DNA of 64,000 bases from Devosia pacifica (lineage in GTDB: Bacteria; Pseudomonadota; Alphaproteobacteria; Rhizobiales; Devosiaceae): contig NZ_BMZE01000002.1 in assembly GCF_014652635.1 (NCBI RefSeq), positions 291,562-355,561 of the forward strand. The letters are read 5' to 3'. The position numbers and the translations under genes were made by a program. The notes beneath the pieces were generated by a model. That model was not told the DNA's origin. It made no database searches and was given only the letters and a program-made list of their open reading frames with translations. Positions 26,337 to 34,584 of this stretch are shown piece by piece (position 1 is the first letter of the stretch; every line of letters starts with the position of its first letter).

Positions 26337-26756
26337 ATGTCGCGTATTTCGGTTTTCTCCGCACCATTCCTGCTGGGCTTCGATGCACTCGAGGAGCGGG
26401 CTGACCGGCTTGCCAAAACGTCCGACGGCTATCCCCCATACAATATCGAGCGGCGCGTTACCGGCGACGGAGCTGAACAGTTCCTCGTGTCGGTTGCCGT
26501 CGCCGGTTTCGGGGCGAGCGATCTCGAGGTGACGGTCGAGGACAATCAGATGCTGGTGCGCGGCCGCCAGAAGGACGGCACGGAACGCGAATATCTGCAC
26601 CGCGGCATCGCGATGCGGCAGTTCCAGCGCTGTTTTCTGTTGGCGGAGGGCATGTTGGTCAAAGATGCAACTTTGAGCCATGGTATGCTCGTTGTTACAG
26701 TTGAACGCCCGCCAACCGAAAAGATCGCGCGCCGCATCGAAATCCGCTCCGTTTGA
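26337..26756 (+). CDS. Small heat shock protein, Hsp20 family
   Basis: 139-residue ATP-independent chaperone of the IbpA class. Seen: N-terminal FSAPFLLGFDALEERADRL, alpha-crystallin domain from about YNIERRVTGDGAEQFLVSVAVAGF to MLVVTVERP, and an IRSV tail in the place of the usual IxI motif. ATG 26337 is used; AAGGA lies about 9 bases ahead. A ROSE-like leader suggests heat control of translation. It is followed after 14 bases by a DUF1150 gene, a pairing common in alphaproteobacteria. Confidence 0.94.
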   Translation: MSRISVFSAPFLLGFDALEERADRLAKTSDGYPPYNIERRVTGDGAEQFLVSVAVAGFGASDLEVTVEDNQMLVRGRQKDGTEREYLHRGIAMRQFQRCFLLAEGMLVKDATLSHGMLVVTVERPPTEKIARRIEIRSV

Positions 26757-26770
26757 AGAAGGACACGGAC

Positions 26771-27061
26771 ATGATCGAAAAACGCACTGCTTATCCAGAC
26801 CTGCAGGATGGAACGCCCAACCCGCTCAAGACACTGACGGCCGAACAATTTGCCGCGCTCGGCGGCAACGCCGTGGCATTCGTGCGCCCGATCACCGGCA
26901 CAGACCTTTCGGACATGATCACCGATGCCGATTTCGAGGATGAATCGATCTATCAGTTGGTGATGTCAGCGGATGGCACACCGTTGCTTGTCACCGACAC
27001 CGATGAAGCCGTGGATGATTGGCTGACCGAACACAAGTTGGGGCTTGTGTCGCTGCACTAA
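26771..27061 (+). CDS. DUF1150 family protein
   Basis: 96-residue protein of the DUF1150 family, found almost only in alphaproteobacteria and commonly next to hsp20. Seen: AEQFAALGGNAVAFVRPITG and a LLVTDTDEAVDDWLTEHKLGLVSLH ending. Its function is unknown; the linkage implies a stress role. AAGGA precedes ATG 26771. A terminator follows directly. Confidence 0.88.
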   Translation: MIEKRTAYPDLQDGTPNPLKTLTAEQFAALGGNAVAFVRPITGTDLSDMITDADFEDESIYQLVMSADGTPLLVTDTDEAVDDWLTEHKLGLVSLH

Positions 27062-27088
27062 GCTGGATCGCAACACAGATATGAAAAG

Positions 27089-27119
27089 GCCCGGCGCTCT
27101 TGAGACGCCGGGCTTTTTG
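27089..27119. terminator. Terminator between the DUF1150 gene and ptsN
   Basis: Stem GCCCGGCG (27089-27096) and CGCCGGGC (27106-27113), followed by TTTTTG on the plus strand and by CTTTT on the minus strand. It serves the convergent DUF1150 gene (stop 27061) and ptsN (stop 27133). Confidence 0.88.
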
Positions 27120-27132
27120 TTTGCCAAAAAGT

Positions 27133-27600
27133 TTAGGCGGCGTGCGGTGTTTCGCGCTGCGTCGTCAGAATGGCGTAGAGCCGCTTGGGATCGCTGCTGC
27201 GGCGCAGGCCCTCGCGAACATCTTCCGTCCGCAACAGGCGCGCGACGCGCGACAGGGCCTTGAGGTGATCGGCACCGGCGCCCTGCGGCGCCAGCAGCAT
27301 CATCACCATGTCGACGGGTTGATCGTCCACGGCATCGAAGTCGATCGGCGACTCGAGGCGTGCAAACACTGCTGTGACGCCGTTGAGCCCGGCAACCTTG
27401 CCGTGCGGTATGGCAATGCCATCGCCCAGCCCCGTGGAGCCGAGCGATTCGCGTTGTTCGAGGGCTTCGCGGATCGCATGAAAATCGTGGCCGCACGCCT
27501 CGGCGGCGGTGTGAGCCAGTGTTTCAAACAATTCAGTCTTGCTAAGGGGCTCGGCGCAAACAAGCACCGAGCTCTCAGCCAGTATATTGGCCAATTCCAT
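27133..27600 (-). CDS. ptsN: PTS EIIA-Ntr regulatory protein PtsN
   Basis: 155-residue EIIA of the nitrogen PTS, a regulator (for example of potassium uptake) rather than a sugar transporter part. Seen: MELANILAESSVLV, the phosphorylated His66 in GIAIPHGKV, and the MMLLAPQGAGADHLKALSRVARLLR segment. An in-frame extension to 27711 overlaps hpf and is rejected. The rpoN-hpf-ptsN order is conserved across proteobacteria. Confidence 0.96.
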   Translation of the reverse strand: MELANILAESSVLVCAEPLSKTELFETLAHTAAEACGHDFHAIREALEQRESLGSTGLGDGIAIPHGKVAGLNGVTAVFARLESPIDFDAVDDQPVDMVMMLLAPQGAGADHLKALSRVARLLRTEDVREGLRRSSDPKRLYAILTTQRETPHAA

Positions 27601-27646
27601 TAAAAGCCCTGATCGAATGTGGTCTCGCGGGGGCAGCTGGCGCCAG

Positions 27647-28225
27647 CTAGTTGGCGCCGAGGGCCGGATCAATCCAGCCAATGTTGCCGTCGGCCCGGCG
27701 ATAGACCACATTTAGACCACCGTGTCCAGCATGCCGGAACATCACCACGCCGGACTGGCTGAGATCGAGCTCCATCACCGCCTCCTCGACGCTCATCGAG
27801 CGAAGATCGCGCGTCTGCTCGGCGATCACTGGCGGGGCATAGTCCTCCTCAAGCTCATCGATTGAATCCGAAGAGCCGAGAACCGTGTACTGGGCAGGAA
27901 TCGACTGTCCATTGGCCGGCGGCGTACCCCGGCGATGCGATTTGAGCTTACGGTTATACCGGCGCAAACGCTTCTCGATATGGGTCGACATCCCCTCGAA
28001 GGCGGAGACGGCATCCCCGGCCTGGGCGCTCGCCTGGAGCGTCGCGCCGGTATCGAGATGCACCACGCAATCGGCTCGGAATCCGCCGCCTTCATGCGTC
28101 ATCGTCAGATGCCCGTCATAGCCGCCGTCGAAATACTTTCCGAGAACGGCTTCGAGCTGCTCCTCCGCCTTGCCCCGCAGGGCGTCGCCAACGTCCATGT
28201 TCTTGCCGGAAACACGTAAGGTCAT
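27647..28225 (-). CDS. hpf: Ribosome hibernation promoting factor, long form
   Basis: 192-residue factor that dimerises 70S ribosomes in stationary phase. Seen: N-terminal S30AE domain (MTLRVSGKNMDVGDALRGKAEEQL), a charged linker (about 105-135), and a C-terminal dimerisation domain (RSMSVEEAVMELDLSQSGVVMFRHAGHGGLNVVYRRADGNIGWI). The 198 bases to rpoN hold its likely promoter, but no site is clear enough to name. Confidence 0.95.
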   Translation of the reverse strand: MTLRVSGKNMDVGDALRGKAEEQLEAVLGKYFDGGYDGHLTMTHEGGGFRADCVVHLDTGATLQASAQAGDAVSAFEGMSTHIEKRLRRYNRKLKSHRRGTPPANGQSIPAQYTVLGSSDSIDELEEDYAPPVIAEQTRDLRSMSVEEAVMELDLSQSGVVMFRHAGHGGLNVVYRRADGNIGWIDPALGAN

Positions 28226-28423
28226 TGTTCCCTCTTTCGGTTACGTGCGATGTGCGCGCCGGCCCGGAACGGTCCGACTACGCCGGTGCGCCCACTATCT
28301 GATATGGTGAGCTCACCTGGTCGATGCTAGCCTTCGGCTACACTGAGCACAATGCGCACAGGCATTGAGGGTTGCTGCGACATCAACGCACCCAAGCCCC
28401 TGAAACTCATGAGGAATGACGCC

Positions 28424-29926
28424 TCAGGCGATTGCTTCGAGGCTCTTTTTCTGGCGCCGGCGCACCACCGAAGAGGGGATATTCATGCCCTCGCGATATT
28501 TTGCCACGGTGCGCCGCGCAACGTCGATTCCCTGCTCGCGCTTGAGCATTTCGGCGATGGTATCGTCGGATAGAACGCTCTTGGCGGTTTCGGCCTCGAT
28601 CAGTTCGCGGATACGGTGGCGGACGGCTTCGGCGGAGTGATCGCTGCCGCCGGCGCTCGAGGCGATGGCGGTGGTGAAGAAGTACTTCATCTCGAACAGA
28701 CCGCGCGGGGTCATGAGATATTTGTTGGCGGTGACGCGCGACACGGTCGATTCGTGCATATCTATTGCCTCGGCGACCATTCTGAGCGTCATCGGGCGAA
28801 GATGGGCCACGCCGTTGACGAGAAACGCGTCCTGCTGACGCACGATCTCGGTCGCGACTTTGAGGATGGTCTGCGCCCGCTGATCGAGGCTCTTGGCCAG
28901 CCAGTTTGCGGTCTGCAGGCAATCGGTGAGGAAAGCTTTCTCCGAACGATCGCGGGTGCGCTTGCTGACACTGGCATAATAGACCCGGTTGACAAGAACC
29001 CGCGGCAGTACCTCGGTATTGAGTTCGAGCTGCCAGCCGCCATCGGAACCCGGCCGCACGAAGACATCGGGCACCACGGCCTCAAGCGGCCCGGTTTCAT
29101 AGGCGCGTGCCGGGCGCGGATCGAGCGCCCTGATCTCGGCGATCATCTCGGCGAGATCCTCGCGATCGCAGGCCAGAAGCCGCATCAGCCCCGCAAGATC
29201 GTGCGCCGCAAGCAGATCGAGGTGCTGCAAGAGGCGCTGCATCACCGGGTCCAGCCGATCGCGCTCGCGCAATTGCATGGCAAGGCATTCGGCGAGGTCG
29301 CGGGCGTAAACGCCGACGGGATCGCAGCCCTGAACGGCAAGGAGGACAGCCTCGATATCCTCGATCTCGCAGCCAAGCTGCGCCGCGCCCTGATCGAGAG
29401 GCACGGCGAGATAGCCGTTTTCATCGAGATTGTCGGTCAGATAGCGGGCAATCAGGCGATCCGACTGCGTTTTCAGCAGCAGATTTGTCTGCGCTTCGAG
29501 GTGGTCCGAAAGCGTTTCGCCGGAGGCGACATACTGGTCGAGATCGGGGGCTTCGCCACCCTGCAGAGCCTTGATGCCGATATCGCGCAAAGGCCCGCCG
29601 GGCTCAGCCGCCGGTTGTTCGGGGAAGACGTTCTCGACAGACGTGTCGTAGCCATCGGCAATTGCCTCAGCGCTCGGCAACTGGCTCGACTGGCTGAACG
29701 TATCCGAAAACGAGGCATCGAGGGTCTCGACAGCCGCTTGCGCCTCGCCCGGCGCGTCGTCTCCAGCCTCGTCGCGCTCCAGCAACGGGTTGCGCAACAG
29801 TTCCGCCTCGACAAAGCCGTTGAGTTCGAGATGACCGAGTTGCAGCAGCCGGATCGACTGCATCAATTGCGGTGTAAGAGACAGGCTTTGCGCCTGACGC
29901 ACCTCAAGACGCGGCGACAACGCCAT
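28424..29926 (-). CDS. rpoN: RNA polymerase sigma-54 factor RpoN
   Basis: 500-residue sigma-54 for -24/-12 promoters. Seen: the Gln/Leu-rich region I (LEVRQAQSLSLTPQLMQSIRLLQL), acidic region II, core-binding region III, an HTH region near ESTVSRVTANKYLMTPRG, and the RpoN box ARRTVAKYREG near the C-terminus. An upstream GTG at 29947 exists, but ATG 29926 has GGGGGCGG ahead and gives MALSPRLEVRQ as in relatives. The order lptA-lptB-rpoN-hpf-ptsN is standard. Confidence 0.97.
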   Translation of the reverse strand: MALSPRLEVRQAQSLSLTPQLMQSIRLLQLGHLELNGFVEAELLRNPLLERDEAGDDAPGEAQAAVETLDASFSDTFSQSSQLPSAEAIADGYDTSVENVFPEQPAAEPGGPLRDIGIKALQGGEAPDLDQYVASGETLSDHLEAQTNLLLKTQSDRLIARYLTDNLDENGYLAVPLDQGAAQLGCEIEDIEAVLLAVQGCDPVGVYARDLAECLAMQLRERDRLDPVMQRLLQHLDLLAAHDLAGLMRLLACDREDLAEMIAEIRALDPRPARAYETGPLEAVVPDVFVRPGSDGGWQLELNTEVLPRVLVNRVYYASVSKRTRDRSEKAFLTDCLQTANWLAKSLDQRAQTILKVATEIVRQQDAFLVNGVAHLRPMTLRMVAEAIDMHESTVSRVTANKYLMTPRGLFEMKYFFTTAIASSAGGSDHSAEAVRHRIRELIEAETAKSVLSDDTIAEMLKREQGIDVARRTVAKYREGMNIPSSVVRRRQKKSLEAIA

Positions 29927-30033
29927 ACCGTCCGCCCCCACAAACACTTAAAACCTTCGGCCGAAGCCGCTTCCCGTCAAAAGCTTTGCAAATTTGTCAG
30001 GGCTGGGCAAGTGGGCTTGCGGTGTCTCGGCAA

Positions 30034-30056
30034 AATTCATGCCATGGACATGAATT
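30034..30056. repeat. 23-bp palindrome between lptB and rpoN
   Basis: Perfect 8-bp arms AATTCATG (30034-30041) and CATGAATT (30049-30056) around CCATGGA. It lies 12 bases past the lptB stop and about 110 bases before the rpoN start. It has no T run, so it is not a terminator; an operator is possible. I do not recognise the motif. Confidence 0.45.
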
Positions 30057-30068
30057 CGCAATCATTGC

Positions 30069-30842
30069 CTAGATTTCGAAGGTGTCTCCGAGATAGACCC
30101 GGCGAGCATCCGGATCAGCCGATATGGTCTCGGGGCGCCCCTGTATCATCACCCGCCCCTCGTAGATGAGATAGGCGCGATCAACGAGGCTGAGGGTTTC
30201 GCGTACTGCGTGGTCGGTGATCAGCACACCGATGCCGCGATTGGTCAATTGCCGCACCAGCCCCTTGACTTCGGCGACGGCGATCGGGTCGACACCGGCA
30301 AACGGTTCATCGAGCAGCATGAAGGCAGGATTGGCGGCCAGAGCCCTCGCGATTTCCACACGACGGCGTTCGCCGCCGGAGAGCGCCAATGCGTTCGATG
30401 ACGCGAGATGCGCGATCGAAAACTCTTCAAGCAGTTCCGCAAGCCTTTGCTTTCGCGCTGCGCGCCCGCGCACATGGCTCTCGAGAATGGCAAGGATATT
30501 GTCGGCAACGCTCAGACCGCGAAAGATCGATGGCTCCTGCGGCAGGTAGCCGATCCCCAGGCGGCCGCGCTGAAACAGCGGCAGATGCGTGATCGGATGT
30601 CCATCGAGGCGGATCTCGCCATGATCGGGTTTGACGAGCCCCATGATCATCGTAAAGCACGTGGTCTTGCCGGCACCGTTCGGGCCCAAAAGGCCCACCG
30701 CCTCGCCCCGCCTTACGGCAAGCGAGACGTCATGCACCACGGTTCGCTTGCCGAAGCGTTTGGCCAGCGCATGCGCCACCAGCCAGCCGGTCTGGTCGAT
30801 ACGCCCGCGCGCGGCGTTGTCCTCGGCACTCGTTTCGGTCAC
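30069..30842 (-). CDS. lptB: LPS export ABC transporter ATPase LptB
   Basis: 257-residue cytosolic ATPase that powers extraction of lipopolysaccharide by LptFG. Seen: Walker A GPNGAGKT, Q-loop YLPQEPSIFRGL, signature LSGGERRRVEIARAL, Walker B FMLLDEPFAGVDP and the switch TDHAV. It starts at GTG 30842, eight bases past lptA. An N-terminal extension of about 20 residues precedes the ABC fold. Confidence 0.96.
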   Translation of the reverse strand: MTETSAEDNAARGRIDQTGWLVAHALAKRFGKRTVVHDVSLAVRRGEAVGLLGPNGAGKTTCFTMIMGLVKPDHGEIRLDGHPITHLPLFQRGRLGIGYLPQEPSIFRGLSVADNILAILESHVRGRAARKQRLAELLEEFSIAHLASSNALALSGGERRRVEIARALAANPAFMLLDEPFAGVDPIAVAEVKGLVRQLTNRGIGVLITDHAVRETLSLVDRAYLIYEGRVMIQGRPETISADPDARRVYLGDTFEI

Positions 30843-30850
30843 GCGCGGTC

Positions 30851-31306
30851 TCAGGGCGAGCTGAAGATGCCGGTCACGCGGCCACCGCCGGAACTGGTAA
30901 AGGTCGAGGTGTTGGTTGCAAGGTCCATCAGCAACTCGGGTCCGGTAACCGTGCCCGAGGCGTTGGTCACCCGCACATTGCCGGACAGCCTGAGCGTCTG
31001 CGCCGCCGGGTCGAACACGGCGCTGTCACCGGTCGCCGTCTGGTCTTCGGTTTCGAGTTCGACATCACCCGACGCCTCAAAGCTTTGAATATCGGAGGTG
31101 CCGCCTTCGCCATAACGCACGAGGACTGTCGGTGCCCGCACTGTCACCGATGGATGCACCACGACGACGTTGCCGGTGAAGGTCGCGCTCTGGTTCATTT
31201 CCTCGACGGTAAACGTGTCGGCGGTGATCTCCACCGGATTCTGGGCGGCAGCCGGAAGCGCAAAGGCAAAAAGGGCTGCAGCGAGCACCAGGGCTTGGCG
31301 GATCAT
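30851..31306 (-). CDS. lptA: LPS transport periplasmic protein LptA
   Basis: 151-residue periplasmic bridge protein for LPS transport. Seen: signal peptide (ALVLAAALFAFALPAAAQ, cleavage near residue 22) and an OstA-type beta-jellyroll (VEITADTFTVEEMNQSATFTGNVVVVHPSV). Its ATG overlaps the lptC stop codon as ATGA, so translation is coupled. Confidence 0.93.
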   Translation of the reverse strand: MIRQALVLAAALFAFALPAAAQNPVEITADTFTVEEMNQSATFTGNVVVVHPSVTVRAPTVLVRYGEGGTSDIQSFEASGDVELETEDQTATGDSAVFDPAAQTLRLSGNVRVTNASGTVTGPELLMDLATNTSTFTSSGGGRVTGIFSSP

Positions 31307-31962
31307 GGTCTGGCTCCGGCATCATCCCGCGGCGACGCGCCGGGGGTATCTGGAAGGGTGACGCGCACGTCGCGGAATGTCCAGACACCCGCGCCGAGAT
31401 CGTAATCCAACGCGCCAGCCTCGAGTTTGGTGCCATCGGCATAATCGATGTTGACCGGCCCCTCGCTGACGAGATGGCGCTGTGACCAGGCGAAGCGCGA
31501 CTGCTCGAGGATGCCGGTGGTGCCGGTGGCATCCGAAACGCGCGCAATGCCCTCGATATCTACCACTTCGGTCGAGGTATCGAGCGTCGCCTCGGGAGCG
31601 CTGACAGACATTGTGGGGCTTGCCGGACGGATCAGCTCCATGCCCGCCTCTGCAAGGGCGATACGATCGGTATCATCGAGCTGCATGAAGGCTTCGCCGG
31701 CCCAGACGCTATAATGCCCGCCATCTTCAAGAACGCCGCGATATTCCGGGGTTTCGACCCGAACGGTATCCGGCACCTCCGTGACATGTTCGAGGATAAA
31801 GCCGGAGCCCGCATTGCTGATCGAGATCTGGATGGCGAGAAAAACGAAAATGACGATGCCGCACACAGGCAGGGCGATACGAAAGACGTCGACGGCGCGG
31901 TTGCGCCGTTGCAGCCGGCGGAAGATTGCCGCGCGGGCTCTCGTATCGTCCGTTAGCGCCAT
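31303..31962 (-). CDS. lptC: LPS export protein LptC
   Basis: 219-residue inner-membrane protein with one N-terminal helix (IALPVCGIVIFVFLAIQISI) and a periplasmic beta-jellyroll that passes LPS to LptA. The open frame extends to 32154, but GAGGAC precedes ATG 31962, which leaves a 7-base gap to the RNase D-like gene instead of an overlap. Sequence similarity to LptC is modest, as usual; position between rnd and lptA supports the call. Confidence 0.9.
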   Translation of the reverse strand: MALTDDTRARAAIFRRLQRRNRAVDVFRIALPVCGIVIFVFLAIQISISNAGSGFILEHVTEVPDTVRVETPEYRGVLEDGGHYSVWAGEAFMQLDDTDRIALAEAGMELIRPASPTMSVSAPEATLDTSTEVVDIEGIARVSDATGTTGILEQSRFAWSQRHLVSEGPVNIDYADGTKLEAGALDYDLGAGVWTFRDVRVTLPDTPGASPRDDAGARP

Positions 31963-31969
31963 CGCGTCC

Positions 31970-32587
31970 TCAGCTATGCGCGAAAATGTCGGTTTCAGGC
32001 CACCCGAGCAGATCGAGTTCGCAGCGGCTCGGGAGGAAATCGAAGCAGCTCTGCGCCAGTTCCATACGTCCTTCGCGGCGTAACATGCGGTCGAGATGAC
32101 GCTTGAGGTCGTGCAGGTACAACACGTCCGAGGCGGCATAATCGAGCTGCGCATCGCTGAGCTTTTCGCCGCCCCAATCCGAACTCTGCTGCTGCTTGGA
32201 AAGGTCTACATTGAGCAGTTCGCGGCACAGATCCTTGAGCCCGTGTCGATCGGTATAGGTGCGGACGAGCTTCGAGGCGATCTTGGTGCAATAGATCGGC
32301 CCGGTCATCACCCCGAACCGATGCTTGAGCACCGCCACGTCGAACCGCGCGTAGTGGAACAGCTTGGTGATCGCAGGATCCGCGAGCAGCTGCTGAAGGT
32401 TCGGCGCCTCGCTTGCGTCGGCCGGGATCTGGACGACGTCAGCATTGCCGTCGCCCGCCGAAAGCTGAACCACGCAGAGCCGGTCGCGATGCGGGTTGAG
32501 GCCCATGGTTTCGGTGTCGATCGCCACTTCGCGGCCGGTATAGTTGGACAGGTTGGGTAGATCGCCGCGATGCAGTCTGACAGTCAT
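31970..32587 (-). CDS. Ribonuclease D-like 3'-5' exonuclease
   Basis: 205-residue DEDDy exonuclease: Asp24 and Glu26 in AIDTETMGL, the FHYARFDVAVL motif, and DYAASDVLYLHDL with the Tyr/Asp pair. The HRDC domains of full-length RNase D are missing, so this is the short rhizobial form. Likely substrate is structured RNA 3' ends. The frame is open to 33043, but that part overlaps the WYL regulator; ATG 32587 (MTVRLHRGDLPNLSNY) has GAGG ahead. It heads the lptC-lptA-lptB run. Confidence 0.92.
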   Translation of the reverse strand: MTVRLHRGDLPNLSNYTGREVAIDTETMGLNPHRDRLCVVQLSAGDGNADVVQIPADASEAPNLQQLLADPAITKLFHYARFDVAVLKHRFGVMTGPIYCTKIASKLVRTYTDRHGLKDLCRELLNVDLSKQQQSSDWGGEKLSDAQLDYAASDVLYLHDLKRHLDRMLRREGRMELAQSCFDFLPSRCELDLLGWPETDIFAHS

Positions 32588-32676
32588 GGTGGGCCTCGTC
32601 TTGTGGTTGGGCGGTGATGCCACAGCGCAATCATTATGGAAAGCGCCGGCACAAAAAAGGCCGTGATCGGGCGATC

Positions 32677-33411
32677 TCAAGCTGTGCCGGGATCCTCGTT
32701 GTCCGGCGGTTCTGGACGCCAGCGGCGCATCTGCGCCTGCCAGCCCTCCGCCCATTCGCGCTCGAGGCTGGCGCGGCGGCGGCCGAAGCGCGTGTCGAGC
32801 GGGGTGAGCATTTCGATGCGATCGATGCGGAAATGCCTGAAATCCTCGCGCAGGCAGCACCAGGCCGCGATAATCTGCTTGCCTTCGTAATAGGCGAGTT
32901 GCACCGGCCAGATCTCGCGCTGGGTGCGCTGACCGGTCTCGTCCGCATAGCCGACAAGCACCGCGCGCTCGCGGCGCATCGCCTGGCGCAGATCCTTGAG
33001 CCACGGCTGCGGGGTCGAGGCCGCAGGCGTGATCGAAGGCCATAGTCCAGTATCGGCAATGCGGTCTCGCAGATCCTCGGGCGAGGCAGTGGCAATCTTG
33101 GCAAGTGCATTCTCGGCGGCTTCGGCCAACCCCTCATCCGGCTGCCTGCCGACCCATCGCGCCCCCAGAACGAGCGCTTCGAGCTCATCGACGCTGAACA
33201 TCAGCGGCGGCAGGAAAAAGCCGGAGCGCAGCATATAGCCGAGCCCGGCTTCGCCCTCGATCGGCGCCCCGAGGCCGATCAGCGTCTGGATATCGCGGTA
33301 GAGCGTGCGCACCGACACACCCTGTTCCTCGGCAAGGTGCGCCGCCGTCACCGGCTTACGGTGACGGCGCAGCGCATCCATGATCGCAAACAGGCGCTCG
33401 GTCTTGTCCAT
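32677..33411 (-). CDS. YafY-type HTH and WYL domain regulator
   Basis: 244-residue transcription factor. Seen: N-terminal DeoR-like winged helix (RLFAIMDALRRHRKPVTAAHLAEEQGVSVRTLYRDIQTL) and a WYL ligand-sensing domain (REIWPVQLAYYEGKQIIAAWCCLREDFRHFRIDRI). In this family the WYL part binds a small ligand or nucleic acid. The target is unknown. It lies 30 bases downstream of galM on the same strand, which may mean read-through rather than function. Confidence 0.88.
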   Translation of the reverse strand: MDKTERLFAIMDALRRHRKPVTAAHLAEEQGVSVRTLYRDIQTLIGLGAPIEGEAGLGYMLRSGFFLPPLMFSVDELEALVLGARWVGRQPDEGLAEAAENALAKIATASPEDLRDRIADTGLWPSITPAASTPQPWLKDLRQAMRRERAVLVGYADETGQRTQREIWPVQLAYYEGKQIIAAWCCLREDFRHFRIDRIEMLTPLDTRFGRRRASLEREWAEGWQAQMRRWRPEPPDNEDPGTA

Positions 33412-33441
33412 GCTCTGACCTCATAGACCGCCCGTTCCGAT

Positions 33442-34467
33442 TCAGCCGGCCGGCGCGATCTCGATTTCGCACCAGTGGCTATAGGGGCGATCGGGGCCAT
33501 AGATGATGTTCGGGAAGTGCGGGTTGTGCAGCGCGTCGGCCAGCGCCTGGTCCTCAAGGCAAAGCCCGGCGTGCCGGCCATAGTGCTTGCCGTAGTTTCC
33601 GGGCACCGGTGTGTCGGTCCACACGCTGTTGTACAGCTGAAGGCCCGGCCGGTCGGTCCACAGTTTCAACGTCAGCGCGCCGTCGGGCCCCGTGACCTCC
33701 GCCACCGGTTTGTCGAACGCGCGGCCATCGTCGAGAACGAGACCGATGTCATAGTCGATCGGGTTGCCATCGGCATCACGCTGCACGCGTCCGGCGCGCA
33801 ATTCGTAGGGCGTGCCGGCGGATGGCAGGATGGCGCCGGTGGGGCACAGATCCGCGCCCAATTCGGTATAGGCGCTCGAATCGATCTGTACCTTGTGGTC
33901 GAGCACGTCATCGCCGGTGCCGAGATTAAAGTACTGGTGCTGGACGAGACTGATCGGGGTACGCTTGTCGCTCGTCGCCGACAGTTCCAGCCGCAGGGTG
34001 TTGCCGGTCAGCGTATAGACGGCGGTGAAGGTGACGGTTCCGGGATAGCCCATCGCGCCATCCGGGCTGACATGGGTGAAGCGGACGGCATTTGCCGGCT
34101 CGTCGGCCTCGGCCTCCCACACCTGATGCCCTAAGCCTTCCTCGCCGCCATGCAGCTGCAGCTGTTCGCCCGGCACGTTGGGCGGCAGGTCATATGTCTT
34201 GCCATCGAGGTCGAACGAGGCGCCCTTCACCCGGTTGGCCACACGGCCGGCAAGCGAGCCGAAGTGCGGGCTATGCTCGGGGTAGTGCTCGAACGTGTCG
34301 AAGCCGAGAACAACGCTGCGCAGTTCATCGCCCACTGGCACCCGCCAGTCGCGCACGACGACACCATAGGTGATGATGTCGACTTCGACGCCGGTTTCGC
34401 TTTTTAGGTGATACTGATCGACCTGCTTGCCCTTGAAGCTGCCGAACTGCGAAACCGCTATCGCCAT
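33442..34467 (-). CDS. galM: Aldose 1-epimerase (galactose mutarotase family)
   Basis: 341-residue mutarotase that interconverts alpha and beta anomers of aldoses. Seen: the N-terminal VDIITYGVVVRDWRVP, the SPHFGSLAGRVANRVKGASFDLDG block, HGGEEGLGHQVWEAE, HQYFNLGTGDDVLDHKVQID with its catalytic-type His, and the ending CLEDQALADALHNPHFPN with its catalytic-type Glu. GGGGAGAC precedes ATG 34467. It is divergent from the LacI regulator and is probably part of the xylose locus, improving supply of the right anomer to XylA. Confidence 0.93.
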   Translation of the reverse strand: MAIAVSQFGSFKGKQVDQYHLKSETGVEVDIITYGVVVRDWRVPVGDELRSVVLGFDTFEHYPEHSPHFGSLAGRVANRVKGASFDLDGKTYDLPPNVPGEQLQLHGGEEGLGHQVWEAEADEPANAVRFTHVSPDGAMGYPGTVTFTAVYTLTGNTLRLELSATSDKRTPISLVQHQYFNLGTGDDVLDHKVQIDSSAYTELGADLCPTGAILPSAGTPYELRAGRVQRDADGNPIDYDIGLVLDDGRAFDKPVAEVTGPDGALTLKLWTDRPGLQLYNSVWTDTPVPGNYGKHYGRHAGLCLEDQALADALHNPHFPNIIYGPDRPYSHWCEIEIAPAG

Positions 34468-34584
34468 GGTGTGTCTCCCCTCATTGGTGATTTCGTTTAG
34501 CCCAGCCAAAGCCCGCGAGGCAATCGCACTCTTGACCGCGCGCCAGTTCATGGAAACTGTTGGCCAGCATTACGGAGACCAGCC

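Noticed and set aside
28616..30169. 517-codon frame opposite rpoN
   Set aside because: Antisense shadow; rpoN has its full motif set including the RpoN box.
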